From an uncultured Clostridia bacterium (lineage in GTDB: Bacteria; Bacillota; Clostridia; Oscillospirales; Acutalibacteraceae), in the NCBI GenBank assembly GCA_937875885.1, contig CALEIO010000271.1:1-7661 (forward strand): DNA of 7,661 nucleotides, in the 5' to 3' direction. The notes under the pieces were generated by a model. The model made no database searches, was not told the DNA's origin, and worked only from the letters and a program-made list of their open reading frames with translations. The number at the start of each line of letters is the position of its first letter. Position 1 is the first letter of the stretch. A program made the position numbers and the translations under genes. Shown piece after piece: positions 1 through 5,382 of this stretch.

Positions 1-412
1 CTCGGCGAGCCGTAATATTCGCCTTTGTGATGTAGCGCTTGATATGTCCGTTCTCGATAACCACCGCAGCACTCTGCGAGATAAAAGCTTCTCCGTCACC
101 GTGGAGAATAAGGCGCTTTTTGCAGAAAGGCAGCAATCTCTCCATATCCTGACCTGTGAGGATTCCTTTGACAGACACAACAGTACACTTGCCATAAAAG
201 GTTGAGAGTCGCATATCACCAATCTTCTGTCCTTCGGGGTCAAAGTGGTAGGGCGCGTCGATATGTGTAGCATTGTGAGAGCACATAGAAAACTGCGACA
301 GATTATATTCATCCCCGTTTTCTATATTATTTATGTATTCGTGAGTAGGTGCAGGGTCACCCTCGTAAACCTTTGCCGACATAATATCTGCCGAAATGTC
401 ATAAAGCAACAT
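1..412 (-). CDS. Cyclase family protein (kynurenine formamidase-like), 3' part missing
   Basis: Only the N-terminal 137 residues are visible; the gene runs off the left edge. Seen: the start MLLYDISADIMSAKVYEGDPAP and, at residues 46-56, HNATHIDAPYH, which matches the HxGTHxDxPxH signature of the cyclase family (Pfam PF04199). In the known family members, which include bacterial kynurenine formamidase KynB, the His and Asp residues of this motif bind the catalytic metal. The Gly before Thr-His is Ala here. Members hydrolyse amides or cyclise small molecules in the cytoplasm; the substrate cannot be told from this fragment. The start at 412 is supported by GGGAG at 421-425, 8 bases upstream. 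An ATG at 420 is out of frame. The gene has its own promoter just after the terminator of the dockerin gene, so it is probably a separate transcription unit. The family call is secure, the substrate is not. Confidence 0.88.
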   Translation of the reverse strand, partial: MLLYDISADIMSAKVYEGDPAPTHEYINNIENGDEYNLSQFSMCSHNATHIDAPYHFDPEGQKIGDMRLSTFYGKCTVVSVKGILTGQDMERLLPFCKKRLILHGDGEAFISQSAAVVIENGHIKRYITKANITARR

Positions 413-434
413 AATATCATCTCCCTTTCTGACT

Positions 435-462
435 ATTATACCACCAAAACAAAAATGAGCAA
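435..462 (-). promoter_or_regulatory. Promoter of the cyclase-family gene
   Basis: On the minus strand a perfect TATAAT -10 box lies at 440-435, with TTGCTC at 462-457 as a weak -35 box and a 16-base spacer. The -10 box is about 23 bases upstream of the start codon, which gives a very short leader carrying only the ribosome binding site at 421-425. It begins about 13 bases after the T-run of the preceding terminator. The sigma-70/sigma-A assignment is inferred from consensus match. Confidence 0.7.
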
Positions 463-475
463 GTAATTTGTATTC

Positions 476-504
476 AAAAAGGGCTGACCCGAAGGTCAGC
501 CCTT
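476..504 (-). terminator. Intrinsic terminator of the dockerin/starch-binding gene
   Basis: On the minus strand GGGCTGACC pairs perfectly with GGTCAGCCC around a UUCG tetraloop closed by C-G, a very stable loop type, and is followed by TTTTT. Two A-T pairs extend the stem at its base. It lies about 43 bases past the stop codon of the 1251-residue gene and closes that transcription unit. The stretch between stop and stem (505-545) is AT-rich and holds nothing else I recognise. Confidence 0.93.
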
Positions 505-545
505 GAAGCTTAATTAACTATTGTTAAATATGTTGTGGAATTTAA

Positions 546-3500
546 TTATTCCCAAACAACTGTGTAAGAATTATTGCTGGGTGTACCTGTAACGCTGAAT
601 ACTCTGCCAGATACAACATTTGCAATATCAACATTCTTTGTTCTGGGAATAGCGCCTTCACCTGAACCATCAGTAAACTTAATCTGTGTTACGCCTTCAG
701 CGGGAATTTCATAAGAATACTTGTTACCTTCAACCAGTGTCATTGGAACACCGGGGAAAGTAGTAATATCAGGATTACCAATCAGATGAATATATGCTTT
801 TTCCCATTCAGCAGGCTTGATGAAATAAACTACTGTAGGTGTTGTGTAGTCAATAGCCTCAACGAACTTAACCTGAAGCTTGGGAGCAGAAGCTGTTGTA
901 ACGTCAACTGTAATCTCGTACATACCACCAGTTGTCTTAAGTGTAAGAGCTGCTGCATCCTTAACCATATTGATAGGCTTAACTGTGGGAGGACCACCGT
1001 ACTTTGTCTCGTCTGTGTAAGTGTTTGCGTTACCATACTTAACAGATGTTTCGCCTGCTACATTTACAAGACCAATCTTGTGGCCATCTGTGCTGGGCTT
1101 GAGCTCTACCTCATAAGTGTAAACACCAGCTGTTTCGCCTGCCTGTAAGAATGTTAATACACCATCGATTTCTACAAACCAGCCATCAACTGCAGGATAT
1201 GTAACAGCAAGGTTAGAATCATTCCATGTAAATGTGTATGTACCTGCAACAGTAGTTGTAAGGGTAACGTTATCCTGACCCTCGGAGCTGAATACAATAC
1301 CGGAAACAGAGTTTGTGATTGTTGTTGTGTTCTTGGGAGCTGTCCAAGTGCCATCACGAACAACCTTGAACTCGTATGTTGTACCAGCCTCGAGCTCGAG
1401 TGTTACTACAGATGTAGCAGCACCAACTGCTGTAAGCTTGAACTCGTTAGCAGTTGCGCTCCAACCGTTGAAGCTACCTGCAAGATAAATGTTTGTTGCA
1501 AGGGGATCAATTACAGGAATATCTGCATGATTTGCATACCAAGCATTAGACTTGATATCGTAGTACTTGCCTGCCTCAAATGTGAGGTCACTAGTCTTGC
1601 TGCCGTTATCTTTGTTGTTGAAGACAATGTTTGCAGGTGTACCGGGTACATCAATCTTGTAGATATCAAAGCCGTTAGCCTGCTCGCCTGTCTTTGTCAT
1701 AACAGTACCGGGCCATACGCCAAGAGTTTCATCGTTGTATGTATAAGCAGCAACCTCTGCCCAGTTGTTAGCATTTACAAAGTAAACAGCAACTGTCTCA
1801 ACAGGCTGTGTGGGCTCTGTGGGCTGTGTTGTTACAGGCTCTTCGCCAACAATAGCATAGTTCCACTTATCAGTCTCGTACTCGTCTGTTACATAGAACT
1901 GAACACCATCAGCAAGCTTTGTGCCGGGGATGTTACCTGTACGGTCTGTGCCGTTGGAGAACTTGATGAAGTCGATATCAGCAGGTACTTCGTACATATA
2001 TACATCGTAACCTGTTACAGCATCTGTCTCATAATACTCCATCAGATCACCGGGATATGCTGCTGTGTAATCAGTGTTAGCATCGCCGCCACCCTCTACA
2101 CCATAGAAAGCGTAGATACGAACAGTCTCCCAGTATTCTTTGTCAACAAAGTAAACTGTGATTTTCTCAACAGGCTGTGTGGGTGTAGTCTCTGTTGTTT
2201 CTGTAGCCTCAGTTGCCTGTGTTGCTGTGGACTCAGTAGGATCCTGGTTGGAACCGCTCTTTTCGATTGAAAGCTTAACCTTAACTTCGTTTGTTGCTTC
2301 GTCTGTTACCTTAGTAACGGAGAATGTGTATGTGCCACCAAGTGCGATAAGCTTTGCATTGCCCTCGCCCTCAATGATTGTCCAAAGACCATTTGTTACA
2401 TCGTTAACATCGGACTTTGTCTTGAGCCACTTTGCATCTGCAACGTCATAAACCTTGAACTCATACTCACCAGCTGCAAGCTCAACTGTTGTGCTGTATG
2501 TACCGTCGCCGTTATTAGCGAATGCTGTACCTACATCCCAACCACCGAAAGCTTCGCCTCTGAGGTAGTATGCAACGTCACCTGCCTGTGTAGGCTGTGT
2601 TGCTGTGGACTCTGTGGGATCCTGTGTTGTTGTGGATTCTGTGGGCTGTGTGGGACCAACAATATAGTCATAAATTGTTACAGTCCACTTGTTATCGCCG
2701 TTATTTTCGTTGGGATAGTAACCCTTGCCATCTGCAATATCTGCAGCAGGAACGTTTTCTGTACGGTTGTTGTCGCCCTTGTTGTTCTCATCAACGTATG
2801 TACCATCAGAGAACTTGATCGCGCCAACGCCTGCGGGATGGTCATAGGAGTAGATACCCTTACCTGCACTGCTGTTACGAACAAAGTTCATCTCTGTGCC
2901 GGGATATGCTGCTGTGCCTTCAAGCTGTTTCTCCTCTGCATCCATAAGGTAGATGCAAACCTTTGCCCAATCCTGTGTGTTTGTGAAGTAAACAGTTGTA
3001 ACGCCGTCATCAGGCTCGTCAGCTGTTGCTGTTGTTGCCTGTGTAGACTGTGTTGCCTGTGTTGCAGCTGTTGTGTCAGCCTCAACTTCCATATCATAGT
3101 AGAGAACTGCCCACTTGTTTGTGCCTGTGGATTCGCCGAGGTAGTAACCTCTGTTATCCTTAATAAGCTCGTTGGGAACATTCTCTGTACGCTTGTTCTC
3201 GCCGGGATTCTCTGAATCAACGAATGTACCATCAGAGAACTTGATGTAATCGATGTTCTTGGGTACTTCATATGTATAGATCTGCTGACCGTAGCTGTTA
3301 TCACGAACATAAGTCATAGCTGCGCCGGGATATGCTGCAGGCCAGTCACCGTTGGATGCCTCACCCTCTACGCCATAGAAGCCGTAAATGTAAGCACCTG
3401 CCCAATCATCGGGCTTTGTGAAGAAGATTGTGTATGTTTCTGTATCAACGTCAACAGTTGTTGCTGCTGTTGTTGCTGTTGTGTCAGCCTGAATTGTATC

Positions 3501-4301
3501 GTAGTAAGCTACATTCCACTTGTTGTCACCAGCAAGATCAGTTGTGTAGAAACCTCTGCCATCCTTAAGGTCAGCATTGGGAACATTAACTGTTCTACGG
3601 TTTGTAGCGGAACCATCAGAGAACTTGATGTAGTCGATATCTGCAGGTACTTCGTAGCTGTAAACATCCTGACCATATTCGTTTGTATGGCTGAATGTCA
3701 TAGCTTCACCGGGATATGCACCGGGCCACTCGCCTGTAGATTCGCCACCCTCTACGCCATAGAAGCCGTAGATGAATGCGCCCTCCCAATCAGCGGGCTT
3801 TGTGAAGAAGATTGTGTATGTATCTTTCTCTGTGGGCTGTGTTGCCTGTGTAGGCTGTGTGCCCTGTGTTGTAGGCTCTGTGCCCTGTGTTGTGGGCTCT
3901 GTTGCCTGTGTTGTAGGCTCTGTTTCAGGAACATAGATCAGCTGATTTACAGGAGCGTCACACTCAAGACCAGCAATGTACTTACGGATGCAAGTTGCGT
4001 CCTTAACATTAACCTTTTTATCAAAATTTACGTCAGCTACCAGCATCTGCTCTTCTGTGAGAGTTGTAAGGCTTGCTGCGTATTTCTGAATGAATGATGC
4101 ATCACGCACATTCACGCCTTCATTCATATCGGTGTCGCCAATGAGGCCGAGAACCTCGCCGTTGATGCCGGACTCTGCTGCGTCTTTGTCAGCAACTGCA
4201 TAACCGTCTGTAACGGTGTAAGCAGATGTTGCCATCATAGACATAGAGAAGAGCATCATAACAACCAATACGATGGACAAAATCTTCTTTGTCATTTTCA
4301 T
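546..4301 (-). CDS. Secreted N-terminal dockerin protein with multiple starch-binding (CBM26-like) modules, no catalytic domain seen
   Basis: 1251 residues. Signal peptide 1-27 (MKMTKKILS, hydrophobic core, cleavage after ATSA). Type I dockerin 54-112 with two Ca-binding repeats: GDTDMNEGVNVRD (55-67) and ADVNFDKKVNVKD (89-101). Thr/Pro/Gln linker 125-160. CBM26-like modules at about 161-268, 289-403, 434-547, 713-818, 834-923 and 1155-1250. Five of these (all except 834-923) share a DW/EW near the start, PG-x-x-M, I-K-F-[ST]-[DN]-G and R-T-x-N; the 834-923 copy has WPGTVM and IVFNN, closest to the usual CBM26 form. Beta-rich modules at 574-682 and 935-1038 (IYLAGSFNGW, resembling X25/SusE-like starch modules) and an unassigned one at 1039-1148. 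I see no glycoside hydrolase or protease motif, so the inferred role is to hold starch and dock to a cohesin scaffold, as proposed for Sas proteins of the Ruminococcus bromii amylosome. The start is fixed by AAGGAGG at 4310-4316, 8 bases upstream. The gene is monocistronic. The module family is assigned by eye and could be a related starch-binding family. Confidence 0.85.
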   Translation of the reverse strand: MKMTKKILSIVLVVMMLFSMSMMATSAYTVTDGYAVADKDAAESGINGEVLGLIGDTDMNEGVNVRDASFIQKYAASLTTLTEEQMLVADVNFDKKVNVKDATCIRKYIAGLECDAPVNQLIYVPETEPTTQATEPTTQGTEPTTQGTQPTQATQPTEKDTYTIFFTKPADWEGAFIYGFYGVEGGESTGEWPGAYPGEAMTFSHTNEYGQDVYSYEVPADIDYIKFSDGSATNRRTVNVPNADLKDGRGFYTTDLAGDNKWNVAYYDTIQADTTATTAATTVDVDTETYTIFFTKPDDWAGAYIYGFYGVEGEASNGDWPAAYPGAAMTYVRDNSYGQQIYTYEVPKNIDYIKFSDGTFVDSENPGENKRTENVPNELIKDNRGYYLGESTGTNKWAVLYYDMEVEADTTAATQATQSTQATTATADEPDDGVTTVYFTNTQDWAKVCIYLMDAEEKQLEGTAAYPGTEMNFVRNSSAGKGIYSYDHPAGVGAIKFSDGTYVDENNKGDNNRTENVPAADIADGKGYYPNENNGDNKWTVTIYDYIVGPTQPTESTTTQDPTESTATQPTQAGDVAYYLRGEAFGGWDVGTAFANNGDGTYSTTVELAAGEYEFKVYDVADAKWLKTKSDVNDVTNGLWTIIEGEGNAKLIALGGTYTFSVTKVTDEATNEVKVKLSIEKSGSNQDPTESTATQATEATETTETTPTQPVEKITVYFVDKEYWETVRIYAFYGVEGGGDANTDYTAAYPGDLMEYYETDAVTGYDVYMYEVPADIDFIKFSNGTDRTGNIPGTKLADGVQFYVTDEYETDKWNYAIVGEEPVTTQPTEPTQPVETVAVYFVNANNWAEVAAYTYNDETLGVWPGTVMTKTGEQANGFDIYKIDVPGTPANIVFNNKDNGSKTSDLTFEAGKYYDIKSNAWYANHADIPVIDPLATNIYLAGSFNGWSATANEFKLTAVGAATSVVTLELEAGTTYEFKVVRDGTWTAPKNTTTITNSVSGIVFSSEGQDNVTLTTTVAGTYTFTWNDSNLAVTYPAVDGWFVEIDGVLTFLQAGETAGVYTYEVELKPSTDGHKIGLVNVAGETSVKYGNANTYTDETKYGGPPTVKPINMVKDAAALTLKTTGGMYEITVDVTTASAPKLQVKFVEAIDYTTPTVVYFIKPAEWEKAYIHLIGNPDITTFPGVPMTLVEGNKYSYEIPAEGVTQIKFTDGSGEGAIPRTKNVDIANVVSGRVFSVTGTPSNNSYTVVWE
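3093..3821 (-). repeat. Duplicated CBM26-like modules 1 and 2
   Basis: Segments 3498-3821 and 3093-3437 encode two adjacent modules that are nearly superimposable: both start with TIFFTKP-x-DW, share IYGFYGVEG, AYPG-x-AMT and DYIKFSDG, and end in KW followed by YYD. They are closer to each other than to the remaining modules (2661-3002, 1848-2165, 1533-1802, 552-839). This points to a tandem duplication of a module plus linker, more recent than the other copies. Judged by eye from the protein alignment. Confidence 0.75.
3853..3923 (-). repeat. 21-bp tandem repeat encoding the TEPTTQ linker
   Basis: Three consecutive 21-base units (3853-3873, 3874-3894, 3895-3915) and a partial fourth start with GGCTSTGT and encode heptads of the form TEPTTQG/A on the minus strand. 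They form the flexible linker between the dockerin and the first starch-binding module. Units differ at only a few bases, so copy number is likely to vary by slippage. Similar but irregular Thr/Gln-rich linkers recur between the later modules. Confidence 0.85.
3966..4142 (-). other. Dockerin type I coding segment
   Basis: Encodes residues 54-112 of the large protein, directly after the signal peptide. Repeat 2 (D90, N92, D94, N98, D101) has the full D-x-N-x-D...D calcium loop. Repeat 1 has D56, D58, N60, N64, D67, so positions 3 and 5 have swapped Asn and Asp; both still offer oxygen ligands. After each loop comes a helix ending in KY (FIQKYAASL and CIRKYIAGL). The near-symmetry of the two repeats (NVRDAS against NVKDAT) would allow the dual binding mode known for type I dockerins; that part is inference. 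Confidence 0.9.
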
Positions 4302-4326
4302 TTGGATTTCCTCCTTAAAAAATTAT

Positions 4327-4343
4327 ATAGCAACCGATGCTAT
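4327..4343 (-). promoter_or_regulatory. Hairpin in the leader of the dockerin gene
   Basis: On the minus strand ATAGCA and TGCTAT pair over 6 bases around a 5-base loop, followed by a short T-run and then AAGGAGG. It lies within the roughly 45-base leader between promoter and ribosome binding site. It is too weak to be a convincing terminator and might just protect the 5' end or tune translation. Function is a guess. Confidence 0.35.
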
Positions 4344-4352
4344 CTTAATTGT

Positions 4353-4381
4353 ATTATACAACAAAGAAAAATCAATTACAA
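4353..4381 (-). promoter_or_regulatory. Promoter of the dockerin/starch-binding gene
   Basis: On the minus strand TTGTAA (4381-4376) and a perfect TATAAT (4358-4353) are separated by exactly 17 bases. Transcription would start near 4346, giving a leader of about 45 bases before the ATG at 4301. This is a near-consensus sigma-A type promoter and suggests high basal expression, as expected for a secreted structural protein. Confidence 0.8.
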
Positions 4382-4422
4382 CCTATATCACAAAAATTTT
4401 TGCTCAATTTTAATTGTATATA

Positions 4423-4444
4423 GTGAATTTCACACAATTTTCAC
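4423..4444 (-). promoter_or_regulatory. Possible operator: GTGAA repeats upstream of the dockerin promoter
   Basis: On the minus strand two GTGAA copies in the same orientation are followed by TTCAC, the last two forming a small inverted repeat with a one-base centre (4423-4433). The cluster lies roughly 40-60 bases upstream of the -35 box, where an activator could bind. It does not match the CcpA cre consensus. The region is AT-rich, so chance occurrence is quite possible. Confidence 0.2.
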
Positions 4445-4504
4445 TGGACTCTTTTTTGCATATTTTACAAGGAGTTTTTTGTAACCAAAACCTGATCTTC
4501 TAAA

Positions 4505-4510
4505 TATGAT
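4505..4510 (+). promoter_or_regulatory. Candidate -10 box for the small Cys-rich gene
   Basis: TATGAT matches five of six consensus -10 bases. The only good -35-like hexamer, TTGTAA at 4479-4484, is 20 bases away, which is longer than usual, so an unusual or alternative-sigma promoter is possible. If used, transcription would start near 4517, just before the inverted-repeat leader at 4521. Confidence 0.3.
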
Positions 4511-4520
4511 GTAATGTAGA

Positions 4521-4591
4521 CAGCACAAACAGCACGGAGCTTAACCCCGAGGGGTGCAAATCTCTATGCTGTGTTCGTGAAATTTGTGCTG
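4521..4591 (+). promoter_or_regulatory. Nested inverted-repeat leader upstream of the small Cys-rich gene
   Basis: CAGCACAAA (4521-4529) and TTTGTGCTG (4583-4591) are perfect 9-base complements. Inside them CAGCA (4530-4534) can pair with TGCTG (4567-4571), GAG with CTC, and ACCC with GGGT around a CGAG loop (about 4542-4553). Together these make one long imperfect hairpin that ends 7 bases before the AAAGGAGG ribosome binding site. There is no T-run, so it is not an intrinsic terminator. I do not recognise it as a known riboswitch class. It may be a translational control element, a start-site-proximal stabilising structure or a regulator's site at DNA level. Confidence 0.45.
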
Positions 4592-4616
4592 CGCATCGAA
4601 AGGAGGAAAACGATTT

Positions 4617-4745
4617 ATGTGCAACAACAATGGCCTTTTCGGCGGTAACTGCTGCTGGTGGATCATCATCCTGATCCTTGTACTCTCCTGCTGCGGCAAC
4701 AATGGTGGTAACGATTGCAACAACGGTTGCGGTTGCGGCTGCTGA
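4617..4745 (+). CDS. Small Cys/Gly/Asn-rich single-span membrane peptide (42 aa)
   Basis: A 42-codon ORF beginning MCNNNGLFGGNCCWW and ending in NGCGCGC. Residues 14-24 (WWIIILILVLS) form a short hydrophobic segment. It is flanked by Cys pairs at 12-13 and 25-26, and the tail has Cys at 34, 38, 40 and 42; with Cys2 that is nine Cys in 42 residues. AAAGGAGG at 4599-4606 lies 10 bases upstream, and a terminator follows about 17 bases past the stop, so gene structure is well supported despite the length. From memory, similar short Clostridia proteins exist as hypothetical proteins, some auto-named 'chorion class high-cysteine' protein; I cannot confirm this here. Function is unknown. Alternating Cys-Gly could bind metal or crosslink, and sporulation or envelope roles are possible but not shown. 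Confidence 0.8.
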   Translation: MCNNNGLFGGNCCWWIIILILVLSCCGNNGGNDCNNGCGCGC

Positions 4746-4762
4746 CAGCTGAACAATAAAAC

Positions 4763-4804
4763 AGGGACCCGTGCAAAAGTGCGGGTCCCTTGAACTTTCT
4801 TTTT
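4763..4804. terminator. Bidirectional terminator between the convergent small gene and CHR operon
   Basis: AGGGACCCG (4763-4771) pairs with CGGGTCCCT (4782-4790), extendable by two wobbles and one C-G to an AAAA loop. On the plus strand it is followed by a T-rich run (4797-4804) and ends the small Cys-rich gene. On the minus strand the stem is followed by a T-rich run reading back toward 4754 and lies about 20 bases beyond the CHR operon's stop at 4810. It can therefore serve both units. Confidence 0.85.
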
Positions 4805-4809
4805 GTTGA

Positions 4810-5382
4810 TTATGCAATTAGTTTCTCCAAAAATCCGAATCCTACACCCAACACACCTGACATCAGAACTATCAGGATAGGCTGGGTCTTTTTAAGACAA
4901 AGTAAAAACATAGGAATAAAAATAATCAGAGAAGTGATGAAGTTATAACTTAAAAATTCACTCCAGGCAAACCCTGCAGGGAAGAATACAGCCTGACCGA
5001 TAGACACAACCGCAGCAGCGATAAGTCCGATGGAAACAGGTTTGAGTCCACTCATTGCTCCTGCCACCAGGGTGCTGGATTTGAATTTATTATAGAATCT
5101 TGCTATCAGAAGAATGATAACAAAAGAGGGCAGCACCAGACCCAGCGTTGCACACACAGAGCCGAAAAATCCACCCTTGGTAACACCTACATAGGTTGCA
5201 ATGTTAACCGCAAAGGGTCCGGGGGTGCTTTCGCTGATTGCTACAAAGTCGATGAATTGCTCCAAAGAGAGCCATCCTCGCTCTACTACCTCATCCTCAA
5301 GAAAAGGCATCATTGCTGCTCCGCCGCCAAAGGTGAATGCACCGAGCTTAAGAAAAACAAGGAAAAGTTCAAGGTAAATCAT
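4810..5382 (-). CDS. Chromate transporter family protein, second half-size CHR subunit
   Basis: 190 residues, one CHR domain (Pfam PF02417 family). Seen: GAFTFGGGAAMMPF at 14-27, SESTPGP at 50-56 followed by N and AT, ATLGLVLPSF at 78-87, and several hydrophobic membrane segments up to the C terminus. Full-length ChrA proteins carry two such domains; short-chain CHR proteins come as gene pairs whose products are thought to work together in the inner membrane, known for chromate efflux in tested cases. In a gut anaerobe the natural substrate may be another anion. The ATG at 5382-5380 overlaps the stop of the upstream CHR gene by four bases (ATGA), so translation is coupled; only a weak AGGTGAG precedes it. 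The family is clear, the substrate unproven. Confidence 0.9.
   Translation of the reverse strand: MIYLELFLVFLKLGAFTFGGGAAMMPFLEDEVVERGWLSLEQFIDFVAISESTPGPFAVNIATYVGVTKGGFFGSVCATLGLVLPSFVIILLIARFYNKFKSSTLVAGAMSGLKPVSIGLIAAAVVSIGQAVFFPAGFAWSEFLSYNFITSLIIFIPMFLLCLKKTQPILIVLMSGVLGVGFGFLEKLIA

Larger units (their letters stand above)
4302..4616. other. Divergent intergenic region
   Basis: 315 bases between the dockerin gene (minus) and the small Cys-rich gene (plus). The left part holds the dockerin gene's ribosome binding site, a leader hairpin (4327-4343) and its promoter (4353-4381). The middle, 4382-4500, is very AT-rich with short repeats: a GTGAA-T-TTCAC inverted repeat at 4423-4433 and a TTACAA/TTGTAA inverted repeat at 4465-4484. 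The right part holds a weak candidate promoter and a nested inverted-repeat leader before the small gene. No other gene is visible. Confidence 0.8.

Noticed and set aside
245..466. 73-residue plus-strand ORF opposite the cyclase gene
   Set aside because: It lies antisense to a gene with a clear family motif, runs through that gene's promoter, and has no ribosome binding site or recognisable domain.
1527..2270. 247-residue plus-strand ORF, Cys/Leu/Val-rich
   Set aside because: It is antisense to the starch-binding modules and its odd composition comes from reading Thr/Gln/Ala codons backwards. No ribosome binding site is visible.
3831..3923. Possible CRISPR array, from short regular repeats
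   Set aside because: Repeats are contiguous 21-base units without spacers and are in frame in the linker of a coding sequence.
2158..4097. Several other ORFs on both strands inside the dockerin gene
   Set aside because: All are out-of-frame shadows of the repeated coding sequence, with repeated low-complexity stretches (Cys-Leu or Gln-His rich) produced by the linker repeats.
4543..4552. CCCCGAGGGG as a stand-alone terminator
   Set aside because: The palindrome is too short and has no T-run; it is better explained as the tip of the nested leader hairpin.
4500..4817. 105-residue minus-strand ORF across the small gene
   Set aside because: It runs through the bidirectional terminator, has Ala/Val and Thr low complexity that mirrors the Cys/Gly/Asn peptide on the other strand, and lacks start signals. 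The plus-strand gene has a better ribosome binding site and terminator.
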